Assembly (NCBI RefSeq): GCF_017875235.1
Contig: NZ_JAGGMI010000011.1
Span: forward strand, 1 to 64,000
DNA from: Asticcacaulis solisilvae
GTDB lineage: Bacteria > Pseudomonadota > Alphaproteobacteria > Caulobacterales > Caulobacteraceae
DNA: 64,000 nt
Direction: 5' to 3'
The notes below the pieces were generated by a model. That model was not told the DNA's origin. It did not search any database and worked only from the letters and a program-made list of their open reading frames with translations. Both the position numbers and the translations under genes were made by a program. Positions within the stretch are counted from its first letter, which is position 1, and every line of letters starts with the position of its first letter. This document shows positions 44,895-53,364 of this stretch, piece after piece.

Positions 44895-45671
44895 TTATTG
44901 CAGATTCACAAACAGGCCGCCGTCGGTCAGCACCGAGGCGCCCGTGACGTAGCCCGACAGGTCCGAAGCCAGAAAGACGACGACCTTGGCGATATCGTCC
45001 GGACGGCCCAGGCGGCCCAGCGGAATGCGCTTTTCCATGTAGGCGCGCTTGGCCGGATCGGAGAGGTCTTCCTTGTTGATGTCGGTGGCGACCGTTCCGG
45101 GCATGACGGAGTTGCAGCGGATGCCGTGGCGGCCCAGGGCAATCGCGGTCGATTGCATCAGCGAGTGCACACCGGCCTTGGTCGGCGTGTAGTGGGTCTG
45201 AAGCTCGCCGCCGACCAGAGCCGAGATCGACGACACGGCGATGATCGAACCACCACGGCCCTGCGCATCCTTGCCTTGTTTGACCATTTGCTGGGCGGCG
45301 GCCTGGCACATGAAGTAGGCGCCGGTATAGTTGACGTTCAGCGTGCGCGAAAACACGTCCTGAGGCATGTCGAGGAAGCTGTGGAACGGGCAGATGCCGG
45401 CGTTCGACACCATGGCGTCGACGCGGCCGAGGCCCGCGACCGCGGCGGCGACAAAGGCCGGCGCCGAGGCCGGATCGGCGACATCGCCGTTGAAGACCAC
45501 GGCCTTGCGGCCCAGCGCTTCGATCTCCTTGACCAGCGACTGCGCCATCTCATCGTCATTGAAGACGTTGAGCGCGACATCGGCGCCATGCTTTGCGCAT
45601 TCGATCGCCGTCGCCCGGCCGATGCCGCGCGACGCCCCCGTGATCAATACCTTCTGTCCTTCGAGCAGCAT
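44895..45671 (-). CDS. Short-chain dehydrogenase, probable L-rhamnose 1-dehydrogenase (LRA1)
   Basis: A 258-residue SDR with the cofactor motif TGASRGIGRAT, the catalytic YTPTK (YxxxK) and the preceding Ser in AVSSISAL. It closely follows the form of L-rhamnose 1-dehydrogenases, which oxidise L-rhamnose to L-rhamnono-1,4-lactone as the first step of the non-phosphorylating pathway. Specificity is inferred mainly from context: it lies between rhaT and an IclR regulator, and the lactonase, dehydratase, 4-dehydrogenase and hydrolase of the pathway are encoded a few kilobases away. GGGAAG stands upstream of the ATG. It probably forms an operon with the IclR gene (18-base gap). Confidence 0.8.
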   Translation of the reverse strand: MLLEGQKVLITGASRGIGRATAIECAKHGADVALNVFNDDEMAQSLVKEIEALGRKAVVFNGDVADPASAPAFVAAAVAGLGRVDAMVSNAGICPFHSFLDMPQDVFSRTLNVNYTGAYFMCQAAAQQMVKQGKDAQGRGGSIIAVSSISALVGGELQTHYTPTKAGVHSLMQSTAIALGRHGIRCNSVMPGTVATDINKEDLSDPAKRAYMEKRIPLGRLGRPDDIAKVVVFLASDLSGYVTGASVLTDGGLFVNLQ

Positions 45672-45689
45672 GGGTTTCCGTCTTCCCTG

Positions 45690-46499
45690 TTAGTCTGTTG
45701 TCTTGGTCCAGCCGAATTCGGCGGAAATCGCGTGTGCGGTATCGAGTACCTGAGTGGCGAGCCCGTTCATGCGGGCGTCGTCCATATATTGTGCTGCGCT
45801 CGATACGCTGATCGAGCCGATGATGGCGCCGGCCGCGTCGCGGATAGGCGCCGCCACGCAGCGGATGCGGTCTTCGTTTTCTTCCAGGTCGAAGGCATAA
45901 CCGGCCTGGCGGTAATGGCGCATACGCTCCATCCAGATGGCTTCGCTGACGCCGTAGTTCGGCCAGTCGGGCGCTTCACGGGCATAGATTTCGCGTAAAC
46001 GCGCGTCTGTTTCATCGAGCAGCAGCGCCTTGCCGAGACCGGTCGAGCGCAGCGGCTGACGCTCACCGATATGCGAGCTGATTTCGATGCGACGGCGGCC
46101 CGTGACCTTATCCAGGTAGAGGGCGCGATCGCCGTCGAGGATGCCGAGGTGAACCGTATCGCCTGACTGCTGGGCCAGGTGAACCAAATGATCGTGCGCC
46201 AGGCGCGGCAGGCTGATCTGGCGCGCCGCCAGATGCCCCAGTTCCAGAAGCTTGGGGCCTAAACTATAGCCAACACGCGGCGTGAAGTTCAAAAAGCGCT
46301 GCTCGACAAGCGTCGCGGCCAGACGGTGCGTGGTCGAGCGCGTCAGGCCGACGGCTTCGGACAACTGCGGCAGGTTCATGCCGGTCTGCGAAACGGCCTT
46401 TATAATGTCGAGGCCGCGCAGCAGGGTCTGCGCCCCGGCAAGGGAACCTTCCCCGGCGGTGCGCCGCAGTGGATGCAGAGCCGATTGTCTAGTTGCCAT
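45690..46499 (-). CDS. IclR family transcriptional regulator
   Basis: A 269-residue IclR protein: a winged-helix domain (about 20-85, LPQLSEAVGLTRSTTHRLAATL) and an effector domain (about 95-260, TVHLGILDGDRALYLDKV and GLGKALL). It is divergent from rhmD and upstream of the rhamnose dehydrogenase, rhaT and lldD genes, so it probably controls the non-phosphorylating pathway in response to rhamnose or an acid intermediate. A GCGAAAT-3-ATTTCGC palindrome 41 bp upstream of its start is a candidate for autoregulation. Ligand unknown. Confidence 0.92.
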   Translation of the reverse strand: MATRQSALHPLRRTAGEGSLAGAQTLLRGLDIIKAVSQTGMNLPQLSEAVGLTRSTTHRLAATLVEQRFLNFTPRVGYSLGPKLLELGHLAARQISLPRLAHDHLVHLAQQSGDTVHLGILDGDRALYLDKVTGRRRIEISSHIGERQPLRSTGLGKALLLDETDARLREIYAREAPDWPNYGVSEAIWMERMRHYRQAGYAFDLEENEDRIRCVAAPIRDAAGAIIGSISVSSAAQYMDDARMNGLATQVLDTAHAISAEFGWTKTTD

Positions 46500-46539
46500 T
46501 ATTCGCGACGAAGGTCCGGAATTTGGGATTAATCTTTGC

Positions 46540-46556
46540 GCGAAATTGCATTTCGC
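46540..46556. promoter_or_regulatory. IclR-type operator candidate
   Basis: A perfect 17-bp palindrome: GCGAAAT (46540-46546), TGC, ATTTCGC (46550-46556). IclR proteins bind short palindromes with a 3-base centre of this kind (recalled). It lies in the divergent region between the IclR gene (start 46499) and rhmD (start 46675). Confidence 0.55.
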
Positions 46557-46629
46557 ATATCATGAGGCGATGGATTCGCCGTCCAAACAGGCTATATAAT
46601 GAATTTAGATCATTGACAATCAAAATACC

Positions 46630-46644
46630 AATCACTATCGATCA
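46630..46644 (+). promoter_or_regulatory. Shared rha-locus box upstream of rhmD
   Basis: AATCACTATCGATCA matches the box before rhaK (AATCATTATCGGTCA, 29340-29354) at 13 of 15 positions, and resembles the arm of the inverted repeat at 8975-9010. It stands 30 bp before the rhmD start, close to where a promoter or repressor site would be. Confidence 0.4.
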
Positions 46645-46674
46645 CCCGAAATCATAACGACCGTCAGGCCCGCC

Positions 46675-47871
46675 ATGAAAAATCCCAAGATCAGAGAAGT
46701 CAGAGCATCTGTTATCAAAGGAGGCGAAGGCGGCGGTGGCGCCGATTATCACGACCAAGGCGAAGGCCACTGGATCGACAACCACATCGCCACGTCGATG
46801 GGCCGTTATCCCGAATACCGCCAGAGCCGCAAATCGTTCGGCATCAACGTTCTGGGCACACTGGTCGTCGAGATAGAATGCGAAGACGGCACGACCGGTT
46901 TCGCGGTGACGACCGGCGGCGAGCCGGCCGCCTATATGGTCGAAAAGCACTTCGCCCGCTTCCTGGAAGGCCGTTCGCCATTCGAGTACGAGAAGATCTG
47001 GGACCAGATGTACTTCGGCTCGCAATATTATGGCCGCAAGGGCCTGGTGGTGAACGCCATATCGGGAGTCGATCTCGCACTGTGGGACCTGATGGGCAAG
47101 CTGCGTCAGGAACCGGTGCACCAGCTGCTGGGCGGCGCCGTGCGCGACGAACTGCAATTCTACGCCACCGGCGCCCGCCCCGACCTGGCCAAGCAGATGG
47201 GCTTTATCGGCGGCAAGCTGCCGCTCTATCACGGTCCGATCGAAGGCGATGAAGGCCTGAAGAAGAATGTCGAGCTGATTGCCGACATGCGTTCCAAGTG
47301 CGGCGAAGACTTCTGGCTGATGTACGACTGCTGGATGGCGCTCGACGTCAACTACGCCACCAAGCTGGCGCATAAGTGTCATGAGTACGGCCTGAAATGG
47401 ATAGAAGAGGCGATTTCGCCGGACGACTACTGGGGCTATCAGCAACTGAAGAAGAATGTCCCTCCCGGGATGCTGGTCACCACCGGCGAGCACGAAGCCA
47501 CGCGCTGGGGCTTCCGCATGCTGATGGAGATGGACTGCTGCGACATTATTCAGCCCGATGTCGGCTGGTGCGGCGGCGTCACAGAACTGCTGAAGATCTC
47601 GGCCCTGGCGGACTCGCGCGGCGTCATGGTCGTGCCGCACGGCTCATCGGTCTATTCCTACCACTTCGTCATCACGCGTCACAATTCGCCGTTCGCCGAG
47701 TTCCTGATGATGGCGCCGAAGGCCGATCACGTCGCGCCGATGTTCCACCCGCAGCTGCTGGGGGAACCGGTGCCGGAAAATGGCCGCCTGAACGTTAACA
47801 AGCTGGACAAGCCGGGCTTCGGTGTGGAACTGAACCCCGACGTGAAGCTTCACCGCCCGTACACGCACTAA
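46675..47871 (+). CDS. rhmD: L-rhamnonate dehydratase (LRA3)
   Basis: A 398-residue enolase-superfamily enzyme that dehydrates L-rhamnonate to 2-keto-3-deoxy-L-rhamnonate. The N-terminal capping domain has the rhamnonate-dehydratase-like [16 protein letters not shown]. The barrel shows metal-site segments [14 protein letters not shown] and [12 protein letters not shown], then [13 protein letters not shown], and the catalytic His region [13 protein letters not shown]. Length and sequence fit the RhmD family well. It is divergent from the IclR gene and is followed after a repeat by the last two enzymes of the same pathway. The two boxes upstream suggest control by IclR and perhaps a second factor. 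Confidence 0.95.
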   Translation: MKNPKIREVRASVIKGGEGGGGADYHDQGEGHWIDNHIATSMGRYPEYRQSRKSFGINVLGTLVVEIECEDGTTGFAVTTGGEPAAYMVEKHFARFLEGRSPFEYEKIWDQMYFGSQYYGRKGLVVNAISGVDLALWDLMGKLRQEPVHQLLGGAVRDELQFYATGARPDLAKQMGFIGGKLPLYHGPIEGDEGLKKNVELIADMRSKCGEDFWLMYDCWMALDVNYATKLAHKCHEYGLKWIEEAISPDDYWGYQQLKKNVPPGMLVTTGEHEATRWGFRMLMEMDCCDIIQPDVGWCGGVTELLKISALADSRGVMVVPHGSSVYSYHFVITRHNSPFAEFLMMAPKADHVAPMFHPQLLGEPVPENGRLNVNKLDKPGFGVELNPDVKLHRPYTH

Positions 47872-47924
47872 GGAATTTAAATCACGAACGCTTCGAACAC
47901 TTAAGATCAGGGCAACACACTGCT

Positions 47925-48100
47925 CTTCTCCTCCCTACCGAAGGTGGGGAGGGGGACCGCACGAGACGGTGCTTGCACCGGTGAGATGCGGTGGTGGGGT
48001 CAATCTTCAGACTTCAACACGCTCAGCCGGTGCCAGACGACTCCCCCTCCCCACCACCGCTTCGCGGTCCCCCTCCCCATCCCAGGGACGGGGAGGGGAA
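47925..48100. repeat. Dispersed intergenic repeat, type B (long copy)
   Basis: Starts TTCTCCTCCCTACCGAAGGT and ends GGGACGGGGAGGGG, with GGGGAGGGGGACCGC on the left mirrored by GCGGTCCCCCTCCCC on the right. A GGTGCTTGCACC hairpin lies in the left half. It fills most of the 295-bp gap between rhmD and the hydrolase gene; no gene is seen there. Confidence 0.7.
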
Positions 48101-48166
48101 GGGATCCCGAAGCTATCCCAATGATCGTGGCGTTCGCGGCGAACCAATCACCAAAGGACCTCCCCC

Positions 48167-49039
48167 ATGAAATTCTGCCGTTTTGGCCCCAAGGGCCAGG
48201 AAAAGCCCGGTGTCGTCGATAGCGACGGCCGCATCCGTGACCTCTCGGGCGTTGTCTCCGACCTGACGCCGGACACGGTGCGTCTGTCTCAACTGGCCAA
48301 GCTGACCGCCACCGACATCAACGCCCTGCCGGTCGTTGAAGGCCAGCCGCGCTACGGCGTGCCGGTCAACAAGATCGGCAAGATCATCGCCGTCGGCCTG
48401 AACTATGCCGACCACGCCGCCGAATCGAACCTGCCAGTTCCGCCCGAGCCGATCTTCTTCACCAAGGCCGTCACCTCGCTGACCGGCCCGAACGACGAAG
48501 TCATGAAGCCGCGCGACGCGACCAAGATGGACTGGGAAGTCGAGCTGGGCCTGATCATCGGCAAGACCTGCCGTTACGTCGAAGAGTCCGAAGCGCTCAG
48601 CCACGTCGCCGGCTACGTCCTGGTCAACGACGTCTCGGAACGCGCCTTTCAAAAAGAACGCGGCACGCAGTGGGTCAAGGGCAAGGGCTGCGACACCTTC
48701 TGCCCCACCGGTCCGTGGCTGGTCACGCCGGACGAAGTCGGCGATGTCCATAACCTCGACATGTTCCTGGATGTCAACGGTCAGCGCATGCAGACCGGCA
48801 ACACCAAAACGCTGATCTTCAACGTCGCCCACTGCATCAGCTACATTTCGCGTTTCATCACCCTGCAACCGGGCGACCTGGTCATCACCGGTACGCCTCC
48901 AGGCGTGGGCGAAGGCAAGAAGCCGAACCCGATCTATCTCAATGCCGGCGACACCATGCACCTCGGCATCGCCAAGTTGGGTGAACAGCGCCAGACTGTG
49001 GTGCCGTTCAGCCTCGAAGGCCAGGAGATTATCGGCTAA
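48167..49039 (+). CDS. FAH-family hydrolase, probable 2,4-diketo-3-deoxy-L-rhamnonate hydrolase (LRA6)
   Basis: A 290-residue fumarylacetoacetate-hydrolase-family protein. Metal-binding acidic residues are in the segments MDWEVELGLIIGK (two Glu) and VNDVSERAFQ, with LNYADHAAE earlier and GDLVITGTPPGVGEG near the end. In the Sphingomonas-type rhamnose pathway LRA6 splits 2,4-diketo-3-deoxy-L-rhamnonate to pyruvate and L-lactate. The next gene starts inside its stop codon (TAATG), tying it to a dehydrogenase that would make exactly that substrate. This context supports the specific assignment over a generic FAH function. Confidence 0.88.
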   Translation: MKFCRFGPKGQEKPGVVDSDGRIRDLSGVVSDLTPDTVRLSQLAKLTATDINALPVVEGQPRYGVPVNKIGKIIAVGLNYADHAAESNLPVPPEPIFFTKAVTSLTGPNDEVMKPRDATKMDWEVELGLIIGKTCRYVEESEALSHVAGYVLVNDVSERAFQKERGTQWVKGKGCDTFCPTGPWLVTPDEVGDVHNLDMFLDVNGQRMQTGNTKTLIFNVAHCISYISRFITLQPGDLVITGTPPGVGEGKKPNPIYLNAGDTMHLGIAKLGEQRQTVVPFSLEGQEIIG

Positions 49040-49785
49040 TGACCTACGCAGGCCGTTTTGATAATCGCTGCGCCGTCATCACCGGCGGCGCAGGTGGACT
49101 GGGCAAGGCTGCGGCCGCGCGCATCATCGCCGAAGGTGGCAAGGTCGTCCTGTGGGACCTGAACCCCGAGGCGCTGGAAGCCGTCGCCAAGGAAGTTGGC
49201 GCTGCCGGCTTCGTGGCGCTGGATGTCTCCAAGCTTGAAGAGGTCTCCGCCGCCGCAAAAAAGTCGGCCGAGATCCTTGGCAAGATCGATATCCTGATCG
49301 CTTCGGCGGGCATCACCGGCGCTACCGTGCCAGCGTGGGAATTCCCGGTCGATTCGTGGCTGAAGGTCATGGATATCAATCTCAACGGCCTGTTCTACTG
49401 CAACCGTGAGATCATCCCCTTCATGCTGGAAAACGGCTACGGCCGGATCGTCAATGTCGCAAGCGTTGCCGGCAAGGAAGGCAATCCGAACGCCTCAGCC
49501 TATTCGGCATCAAAGGCGGGCGTGATCGGTTTCACCAAGAGCCTCGGCAAGGAACTGGCGACCAAGGGCGTGATCGTCAACGCCCTGACGCCAGCGACGT
49601 TCGAGAGCCCGATCCTGGCGCAGCTGCCGCAAAGCCAGGTCGACTATATGCGCTCCAAGATCCCCATGGGCCGCCTGGGTGTTGTCGATGAATCGGCGAC
49701 CATGGTCTGCTTCATGGCGTCGGAAGAGTGCTCGTTCACCACGGCGTCGGTCTTCGACACGTCTGGAGGACGGACGACCTACTAG
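49039..49785 (+). CDS. Short-chain dehydrogenase, probable 2-keto-3-deoxy-L-rhamnonate 4-dehydrogenase (LRA5)
   Basis: A 248-residue SDR with TGGAGGLGKAA as cofactor motif and YSASK as the catalytic motif, and a C-terminus rich in Thr. Its ATG overlaps the stop of the FAH-family gene by one base (TAATG), so translation is coupled. In the non-phosphorylating pathway the 4-dehydrogenase oxidises 2-keto-3-deoxy-L-rhamnonate to the 2,4-diketo acid, which the preceding gene product hydrolyses. General SDR sequence does not prove this substrate; the operon position does most of the work. Confidence 0.85.
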   Translation: MTYAGRFDNRCAVITGGAGGLGKAAAARIIAEGGKVVLWDLNPEALEAVAKEVGAAGFVALDVSKLEEVSAAAKKSAEILGKIDILIASAGITGATVPAWEFPVDSWLKVMDINLNGLFYCNREIIPFMLENGYGRIVNVASVAGKEGNPNASAYSASKAGVIGFTKSLGKELATKGVIVNALTPATFESPILAQLPQSQVDYMRSKIPMGRLGVVDESATMVCFMASEECSFTTASVFDTSGGRTTY

Positions 49786-49790
49786 TAAAC

Positions 49791-49858
49791 TCCCTCTCCC
49801 TGCTTTGGCTGCCGCCGAGGCCGGGGAGAGGGTGGCCCATCGGGCCGGGTGAGGGGCA
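49791..49858. repeat. Dispersed intergenic repeat, type A (half copy)
   Basis: TCCCTCTCCCTGCTTTGGCTG, then GCCGAGGCCGGGGAGAGGGTGG and GGGCCGGGTGAGGGGC. It matches the left half of the copy at 31808-31985. It lies between the 4-dehydrogenase and the lactonase genes and leaves about 70 bp before the latter. Confidence 0.65.
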
Positions 49859-49931
49859 AAAACACGTCACCCAAAACGCCGATCCCCTCTTCCGGCCTTC
49901 CACTTACAGGGAAGAAAAAGAGGACACCCCC

Positions 49932-50819
49932 ATGGCTATCCAGCGCTTTGTCGATGCCCACATCCATCTGTGGCAACTGAACCGCCTGTCCTATGCCTGG
50001 CTGACCCCGCCCTTTTCCGATGATGGCCCGAACGGCAGCGTCGAGCCGATCGCGAAAGACTATGTCCTCTCTGACTACTTCGCCGACGCCGAAGGCTTCA
50101 AGGTGGATAAGGTCGTCCATATCGACGCCGGCGCCGCAGCCTCCGATGCGCTCAATGAAACCCGCTGGCTGCAATCGCTGGCCGATGAGACGGGCTTCCC
50201 CAACGCCATCGTCGCCTTTGCCGCGCTGAATGACGCCGACGTCGAGCCCTTGCTGGCCCAGCACGTCGAAAGCCGCAATGTCCGCGGCATCCGCCACATC
50301 ATCAACTGGCACGAAAACCCCAAGCGCACCTATACGCCACGTAACCTGCTGGAAGATCCGGCGTTCGCGCGCGGCTACGGCCTGCTGTCGCGCTACAAGC
50401 TGTCCTTCGACCTGCAGATCTATCCCGGTCAGATGATCCAGGCCTATGAACTGGCCAAGCAACACCCGGACACGCCGGTCATCCTCAACCATATGGGCAT
50501 GCCGGTCGACGCCGACCTGACGCAGTGGCGTGAGGGCATGACGAAGCTGGCCGAACTGCCACACGCCGCCGTCAAGATCTCGGGCCTCGGCTTTGTCGAT
50601 CGCGGCTGGACGGCGCAATCGATGCGCGGCTTGGTGCTGGAAACCATCGACCGCTTCGGCCCGGAGCGCTGCGCCTTCGCCAGCGACTTCCCGACCGACA
50701 CACTGTTCAACTCCTATTCCTACGGCCTGCGCGCCTACGACGACATCACATCTGGCTTCAGCGCCTCCGAGCGCGACGCCCTGTTCGCTACCACCGCCGA
50801 GCGCATCTACCGGATCTGA
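49932..50819 (+). CDS. Amidohydrolase-family lactonase, probable L-rhamnono-1,4-lactonase (LRA2)
   Basis: A 295-residue amidohydrolase. It begins with the metal-binding VDAHIHLW (HxH), and later has VILNHMGMP and the Asp in FASDFPTD. This branch (COG3618-like) includes sugar lactonases, and L-rhamnonolactonase is the step between rhamnose dehydrogenase and RhmD. The ATG at 49932 is chosen because it is followed at once by the family start and has AGAGG 9-10 bases upstream; an upstream start at 49728 would overlap the preceding gene. It is the last gene of the rhamnose locus, before metE. Confidence 0.85.
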   Translation: MAIQRFVDAHIHLWQLNRLSYAWLTPPFSDDGPNGSVEPIAKDYVLSDYFADAEGFKVDKVVHIDAGAAASDALNETRWLQSLADETGFPNAIVAFAALNDADVEPLLAQHVESRNVRGIRHIINWHENPKRTYTPRNLLEDPAFARGYGLLSRYKLSFDLQIYPGQMIQAYELAKQHPDTPVILNHMGMPVDADLTQWREGMTKLAELPHAAVKISGLGFVDRGWTAQSMRGLVLETIDRFGPERCAFASDFPTDTLFNSYSYGLRAYDDITSGFSASERDALFATTAERIYRI

Positions 50820-50871
50820 AAGGATTTTCCCCGAAACAGGTCGCGCCTCATCGCGCCCCAATCATATAATC

Positions 50872-50891
50872 ATATAAAGATATCTTTATAT
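50872..50891. promoter_or_regulatory. Perfect 20-bp palindrome before metE, SahR-like operator
   Basis: ATATAAAGAT and ATCTTTATAT form a perfect 20-bp palindrome 68 bp before the metE start. The AAAGATATCTTT core resembles the operators of the ArsR-family regulator SahR, which controls methionine-cycle genes in proteobacteria (recalled). No regulator gene of that type is in the window, and no cobalamin or SAM riboswitch is evident in the 140-bp leader. Confidence 0.55.
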
Positions 50892-50959
50892 CTTTATTGA
50901 CTCTCGAAATCTTCGGCGTTAGCAATCGGCCATTCACGCCATTGCTTTAAGGAACCGCC

Positions 50960-53296
50960 GTGTCACACTCCGCCCCCGCCCTCCCCGTCGCTACCTTGGG
51001 CACGCCCCGTATCGGCCTGCGCCGCGAACTGAAAACCGCGCTCGAAAACTTCTGGGCCGGCAAGTCCGATGCAGCCGCCCTCCATCAGGCCGCGCGTGCA
51101 TTGCGCGCCGTCAATTGGGGCCGTCAGGAGGCGCGCGGCGTTGCCATCCTCCCGTCCAACGACTTTTCGCTGTACGATCATGTGCTCGACACCTCGGTGA
51201 TGGTCGGCGCCATCCCGGCGCGCTATGGCTGGCAAGGCGGAAATGTCGGGCTCGACACCTATTTCGCCATGGCGCGGGGTTCAAACGGCCATTTGGAAGG
51301 CTGCGGCGCCGGCTGTACGGTCCGTCATAGCGGCGGCATCCCGGCGCTGGAAATGACCAAGTGGTTCGACACCAACTACCACTACATGGTGCCGGAATTC
51401 ACCGCTGACCAAAGGTTCGTCCTGACCTCGCAGAAGCCGGTCGATGAGTTCCTAGAAGCCAAGGCTTTCGGCTACCGCACCCGCCCCGTGCTGCTTGGGC
51501 CGGTTACTTATCTGCGCCTCGGCAAGAGCGAGGATGGCAACCCTATCGTCCTGATCGACCGGCTGATCCCGGTCTATGTCGAGTTGCTCAAGCGCCTGCG
51601 TGATGCCGGCGCCGAATGGGTCCAGATCGATGAGCCGGCCCTCGCGCTCGACAGCGATATCGCCACCTCCGCCGCCCTGCAGAAAGCCTATGCCACCTTT
51701 GCCCACGAAGTGCCGGGGCTGAAACTGCTGGTCGCCTCCTATTTCGGCGGGCTGGAGGACAATCTCGATATCGCAGTCGCCCTGCCGATCGCAGGCCTGC
51801 ATATCGACCTGGTTCGCGCGTCGGACCAGTTTGAAACTGTCCTTGCTAAGGCGCCGAAGGACCTTGTCCTGTCGCTGGGGGTCATCGATGGCCGCAATAT
51901 CTGGCGCGCCGATCTGGCGCGTAATCTCGACTGGCTCGAACCCGTCATCGCCACTCACGGCCGTGACCGCTTCCAGCTGGCGCCGTCCTGTTCGCTGCTG
52001 CATACGCCGATCGATCTCGACCAGGAAGAGGCGCTCGACGGCGATGTTCGCTCATGGCTGGCCTTCTCGGTGCAGAAGATGAGCGAACTCGACACCCTGT
52101 CGAAGGCGCTCACCAACGGCCGCGACAGCGTCCGCGATGCGCTGAACGCCGCGACCTCAGCGGCGGCGGCGCGGCGCAATTCGCGCAAAGTGCATGACCG
52201 CTCAGTCGCCAATCGCCTCAAGGCTGTCACGCCCGAACACAGCCAGCGCCACAGCCCGTTCGAAGCCCGAGCCGTCCTCCAGCGCCAGCGTTTCAACCTG
52301 CCGGCCTTTCCGACCACAACGATCGGCTCCTTCCCACAGACCGCCGAGATTCGCCAGGCGCGATCGGCCCACGCCAAGGGCCAGATCGACGACGCCGGCT
52401 ATAACCAGTTTCTGAAAGAGGAGACCGAACGCGCCATCCGCTGGCAGGAGGAGATCGGTCTCGACGTCCTGGTCCACGGCGAATTCGAGCGCAACGACAT
52501 GGTCCAGTATTTCGGCGAGCAGCTATCGGGCTTTGCTTTTACCAAACACGCATGGGTGCAGTCCTACGGTTCACGCTGCGTCCGTCCGCCCGTCCTCTAT
52601 GGCGATGTGTCGCGACCGCGCGCCATGACCGTCGCGTGGTGGCAATACGCGCAGTCGCTTACGGATAAGCCGGTCAAGGGCATGCTGACCGGGCCGGTGA
52701 CGATCCTCAACTGGTCGTTTGTGCGCGACGACCTGCCGCGCAGCGAAGTCTGCCGCCAGATCGCCCTGGCCATCCGCGACGAGGTCGAGGACCTGGAAGT
52801 CGCCGGCGCCGGCATGATCCAGATCGACGAAGCGGCCCTGCGAGAAGGCCTGCCGTTGCGCCGCCGCCACTGGCAGGCTTATCTCGACTGGGCGGTCGAT
52901 GCCTTCCGCCTCAGCGCCTCGGGCGTCAGCGATCAAACCCAGATCCACACCCACATGTGCTATTCGGAGTTCAACGACATCCTTGACAGCGTGGCGGCCA
53001 TGGACGCCGACGTCATCTCGATCGAGACGTCGCGATCGCGCATGGAGCTCCTCGATGCCTTCCGCACGCACAAATATCCGAACGATATCGGGCCGGGCGT
53101 CTATGACATCCATAGTCCGCGCGTGCCCGACACCGATGAAATGACGGAACTTTTGTCGCTGGCGCGCCAGCGCCTCAATGACCGCCAGTTGTGGGTCAAT
53201 CCGGATTGCGGGCTGAAGACACGCGACTGGAACGAGACGAAAGCGGCACTCATCAACATGGTTGAAGCCGCCCGGAGCCTTCGCGAAACGGCGTGA
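50960..53296 (+). CDS. metE: Cobalamin-independent methionine synthase
   Basis: A 778-residue cytoplasmic zinc enzyme that transfers a methyl group from 5-methyltetrahydrofolate to homocysteine. The N-terminal half covers about 1-380. The C-terminal catalytic half starts near LPAFPTTTIGSFPQT and carries the zinc ligands in HTHMCYSEF (His, Cys), a Glu in the later strand and the Cys of NPDCGLKTR. The start is GTG at 50960 with AAGGA 7 bases upstream. Length is normal. It stands alone between the rhamnose locus and a sugar transporter and is probably controlled by the palindrome at 50872-50891. Confidence 0.96.
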   Translation: MSHSAPALPVATLGTPRIGLRRELKTALENFWAGKSDAAALHQAARALRAVNWGRQEARGVAILPSNDFSLYDHVLDTSVMVGAIPARYGWQGGNVGLDTYFAMARGSNGHLEGCGAGCTVRHSGGIPALEMTKWFDTNYHYMVPEFTADQRFVLTSQKPVDEFLEAKAFGYRTRPVLLGPVTYLRLGKSEDGNPIVLIDRLIPVYVELLKRLRDAGAEWVQIDEPALALDSDIATSAALQKAYATFAHEVPGLKLLVASYFGGLEDNLDIAVALPIAGLHIDLVRASDQFETVLAKAPKDLVLSLGVIDGRNIWRADLARNLDWLEPVIATHGRDRFQLAPSCSLLHTPIDLDQEEALDGDVRSWLAFSVQKMSELDTLSKALTNGRDSVRDALNAATSAAAARRNSRKVHDRSVANRLKAVTPEHSQRHSPFEARAVLQRQRFNLPAFPTTTIGSFPQTAEIRQARSAHAKGQIDDAGYNQFLKEETERAIRWQEEIGLDVLVHGEFERNDMVQYFGEQLSGFAFTKHAWVQSYGSRCVRPPVLYGDVSRPRAMTVAWWQYAQSLTDKPVKGMLTGPVTILNWSFVRDDLPRSEVCRQIALAIRDEVEDLEVAGAGMIQIDEAALREGLPLRRRHWQAYLDWAVDAFRLSASGVSDQTQIHTHMCYSEFNDILDSVAAMDADVISIETSRSRMELLDAFRTHKYPNDIGPGVYDIHSPRVPDTDEMTELLSLARQRLNDRQLWVNPDCGLKTRDWNETKAALINMVEAARSLRETA

Positions 53297-53364
53297 TTTG
53301 ACTTTAGAGCGATCTAAGCTGAATACTTCTTCCAAATATAATTAATAAACCCGGGAAGAAACAC

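Noticed and set aside
50820-50959. A cobalamin or SAM riboswitch before metE
   Set aside because: The leader is too short and shows none of the conserved boxes; a DNA palindrome explains the site better.
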